Shown here: positions 37,810 to 46,143 of the stretch, in pieces
Numbering within the stretch: the stretch's first letter is position 1
Layout of the letters: each line of letters starts with the position of its first letter
DNA from: an uncultured cyanobacterium
Lineage (GTDB): Bacteria; Cyanobacteriota; Cyanobacteriia; Cyanobacteriales; Nostocaceae
Direction: 5' to 3'
Assembly (NCBI GenBank): GCA_903848645.1
Contig: CAINGU010000050.1
Location: forward strand, 1 to 64,000
DNA length: 64,000 nt
Made by a program: the position numbers and the translations under genes
The notes under the pieces: model-generated
What the model was told of the DNA's origin: nothing
The model's input: only the letters and a program-made list of their open reading frames with translations
Database searches by the model: none

Positions 37810-40023
37810 ATGACAGTAGTTACATCAAAAGCAGCTTCCGCAGTTCCGAATTTTTGTGAAGGGATTCAATATTTTGGGGAAGCATTGCCAGATTTTGAAA
37901 CTTATGGGGCAACACCAGCGATCGCATCTGGTAAAGTAGCAATAGATAATCCTACCGATACAACAGCAGTATATCAAACCTTACTGGCGGCTGATGCCCT
38001 GCGCTATCTAACTCTACACATCAGTGCTAGTAAGGCTTCTGGACATCCCGGCGGTTTTGCCAGTCAAGCGGAGGCTTATGCAGCTTTGGTCATGCTGGGA
38101 CATAAAAACATTATCACCGAAGTCGGACACCATGCCCCCGGTTTCTATAGTGCCATGTTCTTAGACCGTTCCTTAGAAGACATGGGCATTTCTACAGTAC
38201 AACAATTGGGCGATCGCTTTCGAGAAAAGCATGGATTATTAGGACACCTATCCGGCTACATTCCCGGTATTCTCGCACCGGCGGGACCCCTGGGACAAGG
38301 ACAACATTTCGCCATGGCCGCAGCCCTGTTACACCGTGATAAACTCTTCCCCTTCACCCTGGGAGACGGGGGACTGGGTGAACCCTATATCATGAGTGCA
38401 ATGGCACATTTTAACACCGCTTACCCCACCGCTACCAACTTCTTACCCGTGTTAGTGTGGAACGGTTACAGCCAAGAACACCACAGCATGGTGTCTCTCA
38501 AAACCAACGCAGAGATGATTGCCTATTGGCAAGGTAACGGTTTTGCCGAAGTCGTATTAGTCAACGCCAAAGATTTTGACGACCAAAACCAAGCAGGTGA
38601 ATATGTTGATAGTACGGTATTTTCCTTTGCCCAGCGCCTAGAATTTACCAAAGCGGTATTAGTAGGTATGGATAAAGCTGCCCGTTCAGCACTCGGCGGT
38701 AAATTGACGGTATTTATTATCAAACAACTCAAAGGGGCAGGGGTTCACGCTTTAGGGGCAAAATCCCACAACCTCTATCCTCAAGATACTTTAACCGCGC
38801 CCCATATTGTCAGCGCCTTACAAAAACGGGCATTATCAGCCCCAGCATGGCAAATTGTGCGGACAAATGCCGAACGGGCTGGAGGTGGTCCGGCTGCGAA
38901 AACTGTAGTCACAGAATTTGAATTACCCTTAGCAGAAATTGGCGAATTACCATTAGTAGAATATCAAGTTGGCGCAGTTCCCCAAGTTTCTACAACTGTC
39001 ATGGGTAAGCTGGTGGGAGTAGTAGGAAATAAAGATAAAAACTTCCTTGTGACTAACGCCGATGGTAACGCTGCTTCAGGAATTGGTAATATTAATGAAG
39101 CATTAAAAATCATTCACCCCACCACCGATGACACCTATCATCAAGCCCCATCTGGGCAAGTTTACGAACCTTTGAGCGAAGATGCTTGTGCAGGTTTAGC
39201 CGCTGGATTATCCTTAATGGGTGCGAGAACTTTGTGGTGTTCCTATGAATCTTTTGCCATCAATGGTTTACCAATTTGGCAAACTGTCACCCAAGCAATG
39301 GCAGAATTACGCCGCAAAACACCCTCAACAATTACATTATTTACAGCCGGGGCTTTAGAACAAGGACGCAACGGTTGGACTCACCAAAGACCAGAAATTG
39401 AAGCTTATTTTGCTTCTTTGATGAGAACAGGAAATGTCTTCCCATTATTTCCCCCAGATGCTAACAGTATTCAAGTCTGTTATAACTGGGCTTTGCAAAC
39501 AAAAAATAAGGGCATTGTCATTACTGCTAGTAAGTCTCCTTTGCCAATTCGTAGCACCTTTGCCCAAACTGAAAAAGGCTTAATTGATGGTGCGGTGTTA
39601 TTACATGAAGTGGCTGGTGGGAAGACAGTTGTATTTGCTGTCATTGGTGATTTGACTTTAATTCCTGTGTTTGAAGCGGCGGCTTTTTTAGAAACTGAAG
39701 GTATTGGTGTGAAGATTGTTTCTATTATCAATCCTCGTCGTTTATATCGTCCTCATGATACTGCTTGGGATACTTGTTCTGAACCTGATAACGGTTTTTT
39801 AAGTGATGCCGATTTTGAGCAATTGTTTGGTGGAGATGCCTTAATTGGTGTGACAGGTGGCGCTGCGGCGATGTTAGAACCTATCATGTTACGCAGTAAT
39901 TCTAAGCGTGATTCTTTTGCCTGGAAGCGTGGGGAAACTACGGCTAGTGCAGGTGAGTTGATGGCTTTTAATGGCTTGACTGCGGAAGCGTTGACTAAGC
40001 GGGCTATTGAGTTGGTGCATTAA
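37810..40023 (+). CDS. Thiamine-diphosphate enzyme of the transketolase/phosphoketolase superfamily
   Basis: The 737-residue protein has a transketolase-like N-terminus ASKASGHPGGFASQAEAYAA (about 73-92) and GHHAPGFYSAMF. The ThDP motif FTLGDGGLGEP (182-192) ends at Asn218 (VLVWNGYSQEHH). The second half has CSYESFAINGLPIWQ and a transketolase C-terminal domain. Phosphoketolases of similar size split xylulose- or fructose-phosphate to acetyl phosphate. The sequence departs from the usual phosphoketolase signatures, so it may be a separate cyanobacterial branch. It is not the standard transketolase (about 670 residues). Substrate unresolved. Confidence 0.75.
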   Translation: MTVVTSKAASAVPNFCEGIQYFGEALPDFETYGATPAIASGKVAIDNPTDTTAVYQTLLAADALRYLTLHISASKASGHPGGFASQAEAYAALVMLGHKNIITEVGHHAPGFYSAMFLDRSLEDMGISTVQQLGDRFREKHGLLGHLSGYIPGILAPAGPLGQGQHFAMAAALLHRDKLFPFTLGDGGLGEPYIMSAMAHFNTAYPTATNFLPVLVWNGYSQEHHSMVSLKTNAEMIAYWQGNGFAEVVLVNAKDFDDQNQAGEYVDSTVFSFAQRLEFTKAVLVGMDKAARSALGGKLTVFIIKQLKGAGVHALGAKSHNLYPQDTLTAPHIVSALQKRALSAPAWQIVRTNAERAGGGPAAKTVVTEFELPLAEIGELPLVEYQVGAVPQVSTTVMGKLVGVVGNKDKNFLVTNADGNAASGIGNINEALKIIHPTTDDTYHQAPSGQVYEPLSEDACAGLAAGLSLMGARTLWCSYESFAINGLPIWQTVTQAMAELRRKTPSTITLFTAGALEQGRNGWTHQRPEIEAYFASLMRTGNVFPLFPPDANSIQVCYNWALQTKNKGIVITASKSPLPIRSTFAQTEKGLIDGAVLLHEVAGGKTVVFAVIGDLTLIPVFEAAAFLETEGIGVKIVSIINPRRLYRPHDTAWDTCSEPDNGFLSDADFEQLFGGDALIGVTGGAAAMLEPIMLRSNSKRDSFAWKRGETTASAGELMAFNGLTAEALTKRAIELVH

Positions 40024-40091
40024 GGATTTTTAAGCCGCAGATGTACACCGCTATAAATAACTTTCATGGTGTACATATGTGGCTTTAATTA

Positions 40092-40937
40092 TTATTTATT
40101 AATTTTTTCTACTAGCCAATAAGTTCTAATATATTGAACAATTTTATTAGCAATCAATTCTAAGTCTTCAAATTCTTTATTGTATTTTATTTCAATTCCT
40201 ATAAATATACTTGACCTTTCTATAACTATTTCCTGCGTGAAATAATCATTTGGTAATTGTTTACTATATTGATTTAATACTTCAACAACTAAATTTAAAT
40301 TTTTATTCATAGCTTCTATAAATTCTTCAATTAATACTAAAAGTTCCTTTGGTAATAGTGGTGATGACTTTACATCTATTATTTTTTTACGTAATTCCAT
40401 ATATTCAGTAGTTATCTTTAATTCTCCATAGTTATAGTTCATCCAAAAATTTAAATTATTTGTATAAATCAATTCTTCTTTTGAATTACTGATCTTTATA
40501 TCTTTCTTAATAGATACTAACTCATTAAATTTACTTCTAAACTGTTTATATTTCTCCATACCTTCCATTGAATATACATTCCATATAATCTTTTCAATCT
40601 GTTCTGTATTGTATGGTCTTGTATTTCTATTTAATTCGATATTAAAAAATAATTCTGCATAATCATCACAAAGTGAGCAAGCATTAATAAATAGAATTTT
40701 TTGAAAGCATTCTTGTATTTTTACATAGCCTTGTTTATCAACTATATCTAAAATGGATGAAAATTTTGTTACTTGCAATTTGAATATTTCAGTTTTTATT
40801 GGTTGAAGAATTGTTCGTTTTGCATTAATGTATGTGAGTATTGTAATCACAATACCTACTATAAAAAAGCCATCTTGTATAATCTGATTAGTAATTTTTA
40901 CAACAAATTCAATCAATTCCATTTTTTCACGGTTCAT
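40092..40937 (-). CDS. Hypothetical membrane-anchored protein, partner of the zinc-finger gene upstream
   Basis: From ATG the protein has about 281 residues; an in-frame TTG would lengthen it by 24 and make it overlap the upstream gene. One membrane helix near the N-terminus (FFIVGIVITILTYINA) is followed by a long, charged helical domain with SEL-like tyrosine- and Asn-rich segments (FWMNYNYGELKITTEY). The sequence is AT-rich and unlike known families. It lies 50 nt downstream of the CoiA-like zinc-finger gene on the same strand, so the two probably form an operon. No function is assigned. Confidence 0.55.
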   Translation of the reverse strand: MNREKMELIEFVVKITNQIIQDGFFIVGIVITILTYINAKRTILQPIKTEIFKLQVTKFSSILDIVDKQGYVKIQECFQKILFINACSLCDDYAELFFNIELNRNTRPYNTEQIEKIIWNVYSMEGMEKYKQFRSKFNELVSIKKDIKISNSKEELIYTNNLNFWMNYNYGELKITTEYMELRKKIIDVKSSPLLPKELLVLIEEFIEAMNKNLNLVVEVLNQYSKQLPNDYFTQEIVIERSSIFIGIEIKYNKEFEDLELIANKIVQYIRTYWLVEKINK

Positions 40938-40987
40938 ATTTTTGTTTATAAAGTAATTATGGCTATAAGAATTAAGCAATACATGAG

Positions 40988-41998
40988 TTAATATAAAAGG
41001 CAGTGCCAAGGAAAATTGACGAGATAATCTATAAGATAATCAAATATTTGATTATGAATCTTTGTTATTTCATTAAAAATAACCGCATTGCTATCAGAGG
41101 ACTGTGGAGATTGTTTCATGTACATTTGCTCAAAGAAATTATTTATTAATTTATCGTTTGATAGAACTTCATTGGCTTGCTTTATGATACTTAATTCAAA
41201 ACCGAACACTTTTTTAATTCTACCAAAACTTAAACTACCAACTCCCATATCAATTTTATGTTTCGGGAACATTTGCTCAAATAAATTATTTTCAAATTCT
41301 ATAAAATTGATTTTGTAAGTTTCAATATACTTACCAAAGATATAATCTAAAGCTTTTTGCATAAAATCTTCATTAGCTTCATTAATTATAAACTCTAATC
41401 CCCAAATTAAACTATTGGATTCTTTTGTGACAAAATTTAATCTACTTTGTAGAGAAAGAATTGCTATTTTTTTCTGTATTGAATCCTCACTATATGAATT
41501 TATTCTTTGATATTCTTTATCTCGTAAAAGGTTTTGAATCTTCTGAGATTCTTGAAGTTCTAAAATATATCGACCATTTTGGCGTGCTGAAATTATCTTA
41601 TGGTTTAAATCCATAAATATACCTATGGATTCTAATGCTTCTTGATCTTTTGAATAAGATTCCATAATGCCAACTTTGCTATAATTCTTTAAACATTTTA
41701 AAAAATTCTTTTTCAAAAGCTTAAAGCATTGTTCACGAGAATTAGGAAAACCAATTTGTGGTTTTGTAGCACTAAAATTCATATTTATTCTATATGGACA
41801 TTTTTTTTCTAATTCTGTTTCACCTGGAGGATGAATAAAAGCAGCAGTTATTGTTGTACCATTTGAAGTAATATATTCTTTTCTTAACCGCAATGCTACT
41901 TTACAATGTGGACACTGAAAAATTCCGTGATATTCTGAATAATCTACTTCAGATGCCCTTCTTATTCTTCCAGTAGCTATGTGACGAGCTTCTTTCAT
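40988..41998 (-). CDS. Zinc-finger protein with CoiA-like N-terminus
   Basis: From ATG the protein has 336 residues (two codons shorter than the TTG option). Its N-terminal region has CPHC (Cys29-x2-Cys32), LRLRKEY, FIHPPGE (His56) and KCP (Cys67). That is a Cys-Cys-His-Cys zinc site like the one in the competence-associated CoiA family. The rest (about 90-336) is helical and unrecognised; the CoiA nuclease motifs are not evident. It is followed after 50 nt by a membrane protein gene. The pair is AT-rich and lies at the start of a mobile-looking region; defence or DNA uptake is speculation. Confidence 0.55.
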   Translation of the reverse strand: MKEARHIATGRIRRASEVDYSEYHGIFQCPHCKVALRLRKEYITSNGTTITAAFIHPPGETELEKKCPYRINMNFSATKPQIGFPNSREQCFKLLKKNFLKCLKNYSKVGIMESYSKDQEALESIGIFMDLNHKIISARQNGRYILELQESQKIQNLLRDKEYQRINSYSEDSIQKKIAILSLQSRLNFVTKESNSLIWGLEFIINEANEDFMQKALDYIFGKYIETYKINFIEFENNLFEQMFPKHKIDMGVGSLSFGRIKKVFGFELSIIKQANEVLSNDKLINNFFEQMYMKQSPQSSDSNAVIFNEITKIHNQIFDYLIDYLVNFPWHCLLY

Positions 41999-42102
41999 AT
42001 TCAACTTTTAACTTAAAGTGGATTATAGTAGTATATTTCAACACAATAATACTTGTCAACAATATAACCCACCATTAATAACGCACTTATTACAACCCAA
42101 AA

Positions 42103-42320
42103 ACCCTGTATCTGTTCACATTATCTCACCTAATCATTACTAGGGATTAGTGGAGCGATCGCATCCCGAAAAGCTTACCCTGTATCTGTTTACATTATCT
42201 CACTCAAGCATTACTAGGGATGTTTGGGGCGATCGCACCTGAAAACCTTACCCTGTATCTGTTTACATTATCTCACTCAACCATTATTAGGGATTACTGG
42301 GCGATCGTGTAAATATTCAC
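42103..42320. repeat. Three tandem 73-74 bp units with conserved core ACCCTGTATCTGTT..TACTAGGGAT
   Basis: Units start at 42103, 42177 and 42250. Each reads ACCCTGTATCTGTT(C/T)ACA, TTATCTCAC(C/T), then CATTA(C/T)TAGGGAT and a HIP1 octamer. Single or partial copies of the same core recur at 43098, 43160, 44063, 45007 and 45840, each before a toxin/nuclease cassette or at the array end. The units show no strong palindrome and no unique spacers. They mark cassette junctions. Confidence 0.85.
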
Positions 42321-42348
42321 CTCATCTGAGAATTATCGGTGCGTAGTT

Positions 42349-42354
42349 TATAAT
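42349..42354 (+). promoter_or_regulatory. Conserved -10 box of the antitoxin/PIN cassette
   Basis: TATAAT stands in a conserved string GTAGTTTATAATAG(G/A)ATCATACCG shared with the VapB-like gene leader (TATAAT at 44215-44220). The Uma2 cassettes have the variant GAGTTATAATCAA (43356 and 45136). Distance to the ATG is 45 bp here and 30-31 bp in the others. The -35 is weak (CTGAGA/TTGAGA about 20 bp upstream). Confidence 0.6.
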
Positions 42355-42399
42355 AGGATCATACCGAAAAATTTTATATAGGATTTAAGGTTATTCATA

Positions 42400-42636
42400 A
42401 TGCTGCAAATTATCCAAGCAACCTGTACCAACGGTGAACTTATTTTAAATGAAAAACTAAGTTCCGAATTAGAAGGTAAAACCATACAAATTATGATTCT
42501 CGAACCCAGCGAATCTACACAACCAATAGATTCTCAAGAATCGAAAATACAGCAATTCTTAGCGCGAGTTAATCACTACTCCTTCCCACTTCCCCCAGAC
42601 TACAAATTTAATCGAGAAGAAATTTATGATAGATAA
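42400..42636 (+). CDS. Antitoxin of a type II PIN toxin-antitoxin pair
   Basis: The 78-residue protein has a beta-rich N-terminus MLQIIQATCTNGELILNEKL with an ExLEGKxIQIMILEP strand, like the small antitoxins that precede PIN toxins in cyanobacteria. A C-terminal toxin-binding tail follows, with KIQQFLARVNHYSFPLP and NREEIYDR. It overlaps the PIN gene by 11 nt, which indicates translational coupling. The family is not certain. The conserved promoter and upstream repeats make this the first cassette of the array. Confidence 0.75.
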   Translation: MLQIIQATCTNGELILNEKLSSELEGKTIQIMILEPSESTQPIDSQESKIQQFLARVNHYSFPLPPDYKFNREEIYDR

Positions 42637-43039
42637 AATTTTTCTTGATAGTAACCTCTGGATTTATCTCTATGCTAAAAATCCGCCAGAAAAATCCCAG
42701 CAAGTTGCAGAAATCATCAAAAATAATTCTTCATCCCTGTTAGTTAGCACTCAGGTTTTAGGAGAATTATTTCATGTTTTAACTAGAAAAAAATTCACAT
42801 CAAAAACAGATGCAATTACAATCATATCAGATATAGTGAATACTTTTCCAGTTCAGGCAATTAACACCACAGAAGTTATACAAGCATTAGAAATCAATGC
42901 AAAATATAATTACTCTTATTGGGATAGTTTGATTATATCTACAGCTTTATTAAGTGAATGTTCCATCATTTACTCAGAAGATATGCAACATAATCAACTA
43001 ATAGAGAATAAGGTAAGAATTATCAATCCATTTGTTTGA
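42626..43039 (+). CDS. PIN-domain ribonuclease toxin
   Basis: This 137-residue PIN-domain protein carries the acidic active-site set: Asp8 (FLDSN), Glu47 (VLGELFHVL), Asp100 (YSYWDSLII) and Asp119 (YSEDM). PIN toxins cut RNA in a metal-dependent way when freed from the antitoxin. All four acidic positions look intact, so it may be active. It starts inside the antitoxin gene and ends before a repeat-rich spacer. Confidence 0.88.
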   Translation: MIDKIFLDSNLWIYLYAKNPPEKSQQVAEIIKNNSSSLLVSTQVLGELFHVLTRKKFTSKTDAITIISDIVNTFPVQAINTTEVIQALEINAKYNYSYWDSLIISTALLSECSIIYSEDMQHNQLIENKVRIINPFV

Positions 43040-43097
43040 TTTCATATCTTTTTAATTCCTGTAGGGTGGCTTAACAACAATATAAGCCACCATTAAT

Positions 43098-43361
43098 AAC
43101 CCTTTATCTGTTTACATTATCTCACTCAACCATTACTAGGGATTAATCCGCACCTGAAAACCTTACTCTGTATCTGTTTACATTATCTCACTTAACCATT
43201 ACTAGGGATTACTGGGGCGATAGCGTTCGCAAAGCGTCCCGGAGGGAACTAGCGCTGCTGCAAGCAGTTCGTGTAAATAAGAGAAGATAATAGAACCATG
43301 ACAGATACACCAGGAAGGATTCACCTCACCTGAGAATTATCACCCGACCATGAGTTATAAT
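43098..43361. repeat. Second cassette junction: two partial core repeats, GC-rich palindrome, mini-ORF and -10 box
   Basis: Two copies of the TATCTGTTTACATTATCTCA core (the second starting near 43160) are followed by a GC-rich palindromic repeat (43236-43270). Then come GTGTAAATAAGAGAAGA and an 11-codon frame MTDTPGRIHLT at 43298-43333. TATAAT lies at 43356-43361, 30 bp before the Uma2 ATG. The mini-ORF recurs with the sequence MTDTPGNIHLT at 44146 and 45078. Confidence 0.75.
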
Positions 43362-43391
43362 CAAAATTAAAGTCATAACAATAAAATTACT

Positions 43392-43985
43392 ATGACTATC
43401 CAAACCTTAGACAAAACCACCACAATTTCCGAACAGCGATTTCTTCTACCTAGTTATTACACTTGGGAGGAATTTGAAACAATAGAAACCTTAACCGCAG
43501 ATCCAGGACGTTTGCGGATAACTTATCTTGATGGGTGCATCGAATTTATGACACTTGGTGAACAACACGAAATGATTAAAACCATTCTTGGTTTTTTACT
43601 AGAATTATATTCCTGTGAAATAGGTATAAATCTGATTCCAGTAGGTAGTGCTACTCGTCGCGCAAAAGAAAAGAATGCTTCCTTTGAACCTGACGAATCT
43701 TATTACATCGGAGAAAAAAAAGAAAATCCAGATTTAGCAATTGAAATTAACATTACCAGTGGCAGTATTGATAAACTAGAAAAATACAAAAGATTTAATA
43801 TTCCTGAAGTTTGGTTTTGGGAAAATAATCAATTGTCTCTATATCATCTCAAAAATGATAATTATGAGCAAATTAATCAAAGTGAATTATTGCCAGGTTT
43901 AGATATAGATTTATTGGCAAGTTGTGTTTTAATGCCTTCCATTATTGATGCGAGAACAGCATTTATTAAAGGTATTAAAAAATAG
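43392..43985 (+). CDS. Uma2 family PD-(D/E)XK nuclease (copy 1)
   Basis: The 197-residue protein belongs to the Uma2 (DUF820) family, nuclease-fold proteins strongly expanded in cyanobacteria. It shows YYTWEEFETIETLT, VGSATRRAKEKNASFEPDES and the nuclease core NPDLAIEINITSG (Asp114, Glu118), then KLEKYKRFNIPEVWFWENNQ. Uma2 core residues seem complete. It is highly similar along its whole length to the second Uma2 gene 1.2 kb further right, so the two are recent duplicates. Biological role unknown; nuclease activity is inferred. Confidence 0.85.
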   Translation: MTIQTLDKTTTISEQRFLLPSYYTWEEFETIETLTADPGRLRITYLDGCIEFMTLGEQHEMIKTILGFLLELYSCEIGINLIPVGSATRRAKEKNASFEPDESYYIGEKKENPDLAIEINITSGSIDKLEKYKRFNIPEVWFWENNQLSLYHLKNDNYEQINQSELLPGLDIDLLASCVLMPSIIDARTAFIKGIKK

Positions 43986-44062
43986 TAGTTTGTAGGTTAG
44001 TTTGACACAAGTAAATCCAACAATACCCATCATTAATAATGCACTTATTACAATTCAAAAAC

Positions 44063-44220
44063 CCTGTATCTGTTCATATTATCTCACCTAACCATTACTA
44101 GGGATTACTAGAGCGATCATGTGAATAAGAGAAGACAATAGAACCATGACAGATACACCTGGAAATATTCACCTCACTTGAGAACCATCACCCAGGGCGT
44201 AGTTTATAATAGAATCATAC
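44063..44220. repeat. Third cassette junction: core repeat, mini-ORF and -10 box
   Basis: One ACCCTGTATCTGTTCATATT core copy ends in TACTAGGGATTACTAG. It is followed by GTGAATAAGAGAAGACAATAG and the 11-codon frame MTDTPGNIHLT (44146-44181). The -10 box TATAAT at 44215-44220 is 31 bp before the next ATG. The order matches the second and fourth junctions. Confidence 0.75.
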
Positions 44221-44251
44221 CGAAAAAATTTACTCAATTGAGGAGTTAATC

Positions 44252-44539
44252 ATGGTAATAAAAATTGCAGAAATATCTAAAGATATTGACACCTTACCAG
44301 AAGAAGCGCAAATCTTACTACTTGATTTTATTCAATTACTTAAAAAACGTTATCCAAAACCAGAAAATCAACTCATAGAAAATGAGATAACTGTCTCATC
44401 TACCCAAAAACAAAAACCACATCCACTAGACACATTTATAGAAAAACATGGTGCTTGGGAAGATGAACGCACAGCAGCAGAAATAGTCAAAGAGATTTAT
44501 GATAGCCGGACTATTTCTAATTACGATATTAGCTTATGA
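44252..44539 (+). CDS. VapB-type antitoxin (DUF2281-like)
   Basis: The 95-residue protein begins VIKIAEISKDIDTLPEEAQI, LLLDFIQLLKKRYPKPE, the DUF2281 antitoxin opening that precedes many cyanobacterial VapC toxins. Its tail carries HGAWEDERTAAEIVKEIYDS, the toxin-binding segment. It overlaps the vapC start by 4 nt (ATGA). A GAGGAG box about 9 nt before ATG supports the start. It probably binds its own conserved promoter upstream. Confidence 0.85.
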   Translation: MVIKIAEISKDIDTLPEEAQILLLDFIQLLKKRYPKPENQLIENEITVSSTQKQKPHPLDTFIEKHGAWEDERTAAEIVKEIYDSRTISNYDISL

Positions 44540-44937
44540 CTTATTTATTAGATACTGACACCTGCATTTACTGGATTAAAAACATTAATTCCGTCAGAGA
44601 TAAAATTCAACAAATAGGATGGGAGCAAATTTCTATTTGCAATATTACCGTGGCTGAATTATATTTTGGTGCTTACAATTCTCAAAAAGTAGCAGAAAAT
44701 TTAACTCGTGCGGAAAAATTCATTCAAGATATTGAAGTTATACATTTAGATAATAATGCTGTCAAAAAGTTTGGAGAATTAAAAGCAGAACTTAGAAAAA
44801 TAGGACAACCAGTAGCAGATTTCGATTTATTAATTGCTAGTGTTGCAATAACTAGAAACTATATTTTAGTCACTAACAACACTCGTCATTATAGCCGAAT
44901 TTCCGAGCTAAAATTAGAAAACTGGATTGCAACTTAA
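44536..44937 (+). CDS. VapC-family PIN-domain toxin
   Basis: This 133-residue VapC has the full acidic set: Asp6 (LLDTDTC), Glu41 (VAELYFG), Asp97 (ADFDLLIASVAI) and the NNTRHYSRI motif (114-122). VapC toxins cleave tRNA or rRNA. The gene overlaps its antitoxin by 4 nt. It resembles the more classic VapC type, unlike the PIN protein in the first cassette, so the two toxins are different rather than duplicates. Confidence 0.9.
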   Translation: MTYLLDTDTCIYWIKNINSVRDKIQQIGWEQISICNITVAELYFGAYNSQKVAENLTRAEKFIQDIEVIHLDNNAVKKFGELKAELRKIGQPVADFDLLIASVAITRNYILVTNNTRHYSRISELKLENWIAT

Positions 44938-45006
44938 AAAGTTATTGAAGGTGGGTAAACAACAACATAACCCACTATTAATAACCCTAAATTACAACCC
45001 AGAAAC

Positions 45007-45141
45007 TCTGTATCTGTTCACATTATCTCACCCAACCATCACCAACTATCATGTAAATAAGAGAAGACAATAGAACCATGACAGATACACCTGGAAATAT
45101 TCACCTCACCTGAGAATTATCACCCGACCATGAGTTATAAT
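45007..45141. repeat. Fourth cassette junction: core repeat, mini-ORF and -10 box
   Basis: CTCTGTATCTGTTCACATT with TATCTCACC is followed, after a deletion of the TACTAGGGAT part, by ATGTAAATAAGAGAAGACAA. Then comes the 11-codon frame MTDTPGNIHLT (45078-45113) and TATAAT at 45136-45141, 30 bp before the second Uma2 ATG. The leader is nearly identical to the one before the first Uma2 gene. Confidence 0.75.
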
Positions 45142-45171
45142 CAAGATTAAAGTCATAACCATAAAATTACT

Positions 45172-45765
45172 ATGACTCTCCAAATCCTAGACAAAACTAC
45201 CACAATTTCCGAACAGCGATTTCTTCTACCTGGTTATTACACCTGGAAAGAATTTGAAATAATAGAAACCTTAACCGCAGATGCAGCAGATTTGCGGATA
45301 ACTTATCTTGATGGGTGCATTGAATTTATGACGCTTGGTGAACAACACGAATCTATTAAAAAAATTCTCGCTATTTTGATAGAAGCATATCTTTTTGAAA
45401 AAGGGATAAACTTTATTCCTGTAGGTAGTGCTACTCGTCGCGCAAAAGAAAAAAATGCTTCTTTTGAACCTGATGAATCTTATTACATCGGAGAAAAAAA
45501 GGGAAATCCAGATTTAGCAATTGAGGTTAATATTACCAGTGGCAGTATTGATAAACTAGAAAAATATAAAAGGTTTAATATTACCGAAGTCTGGTTTTGG
45601 GAAAATAATCAATTGTCTCTATATTATCTCAAAAATGATAATTATGAGCAAATTAATCAAAGTGAATTATTGCCAGATTTCGATATAGATTTATTGATAC
45701 GTTGTGTTTTGATGCCTTCTATTATTGATGCAAGAACAGCATTTATTAAAGGAATTAAAAAATAG
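45172..45765 (+). CDS. Uma2 family PD-(D/E)XK nuclease (copy 2)
   Basis: The 197-residue paralogue of the first Uma2 gene has the same length and start (MTLQILDKTTTISEQRFLLP) and keeps the FEPDESYY, NPDLAIEVNITSG and KYKRFNITEVWFW blocks. Differences cluster in the middle (residues about 60-82) and the C-terminus (IRCVLMPS). Conserved leader, promoter and coding sequence show that the whole cassette was duplicated. The active-site residues appear kept in both copies. Confidence 0.85.
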   Translation: MTLQILDKTTTISEQRFLLPGYYTWKEFEIIETLTADAADLRITYLDGCIEFMTLGEQHESIKKILAILIEAYLFEKGINFIPVGSATRRAKEKNASFEPDESYYIGEKKGNPDLAIEVNITSGSIDKLEKYKRFNITEVWFWENNQLSLYYLKNDNYEQINQSELLPDFDIDLLIRCVLMPSIIDARTAFIKGIKK

Positions 45766-46143
45766 TAGTTTGTAGATTGAGTTGAGGTAATAAAACCCAA
45801 CAATACCCATCATTAATAACACTAAATTACAACCCAAAAACCCTATATCTGTTCACATTATCTCATCACTGCATGGGGAGATCCAGATTTGGTTAGACAG
45901 CATGAGGTAATAGGTGCAAACCTTTATGTAATCTTCTAACTAGGCTTAATTGATACTTCGGCTAATATTCTTCTCCAAGTATCATGAGTTAATGCTGATG
46001 AAATAGTGATAATATATACTTTTGAGCCGATTGTTGCAGCCATGTCATATAGGAATACTGAGCTAATTAATGTTTCAGTGTCACCTCTGAATGCTAACCT
46101 CATGGAATCAGAATGCGATTCTTAATCTTTAGTAGAAAATAGG
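45766..46143. other. End of the cassette array and upstream region of the SET gene
   Basis: A last partial core copy (CCCTATATCTGTTCACATT, 45840) closes the array. A frame reading AWGDPDLVRQHEVIG near 45874-45918 might be debris of a lost gene, though it is too short to call. The remainder shows no gene. Confidence 0.45.

Noticed and set aside
42103-42320. CRISPR-like direct repeats
   Set aside because: The three units are nearly identical over the full 73-74 bp, leaving no spacer.
42045-45870. Integron cassette array
   Set aside because: No integrase and no attC-like imperfect palindromes; the shared segments lie before genes with their own promoters, unlike integron cassettes.
45874-45918. 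Remnant of a further cassette gene (AWGDPDLVRQHEV)
   Set aside because: Only about 15 residues are readable and no family can be named.
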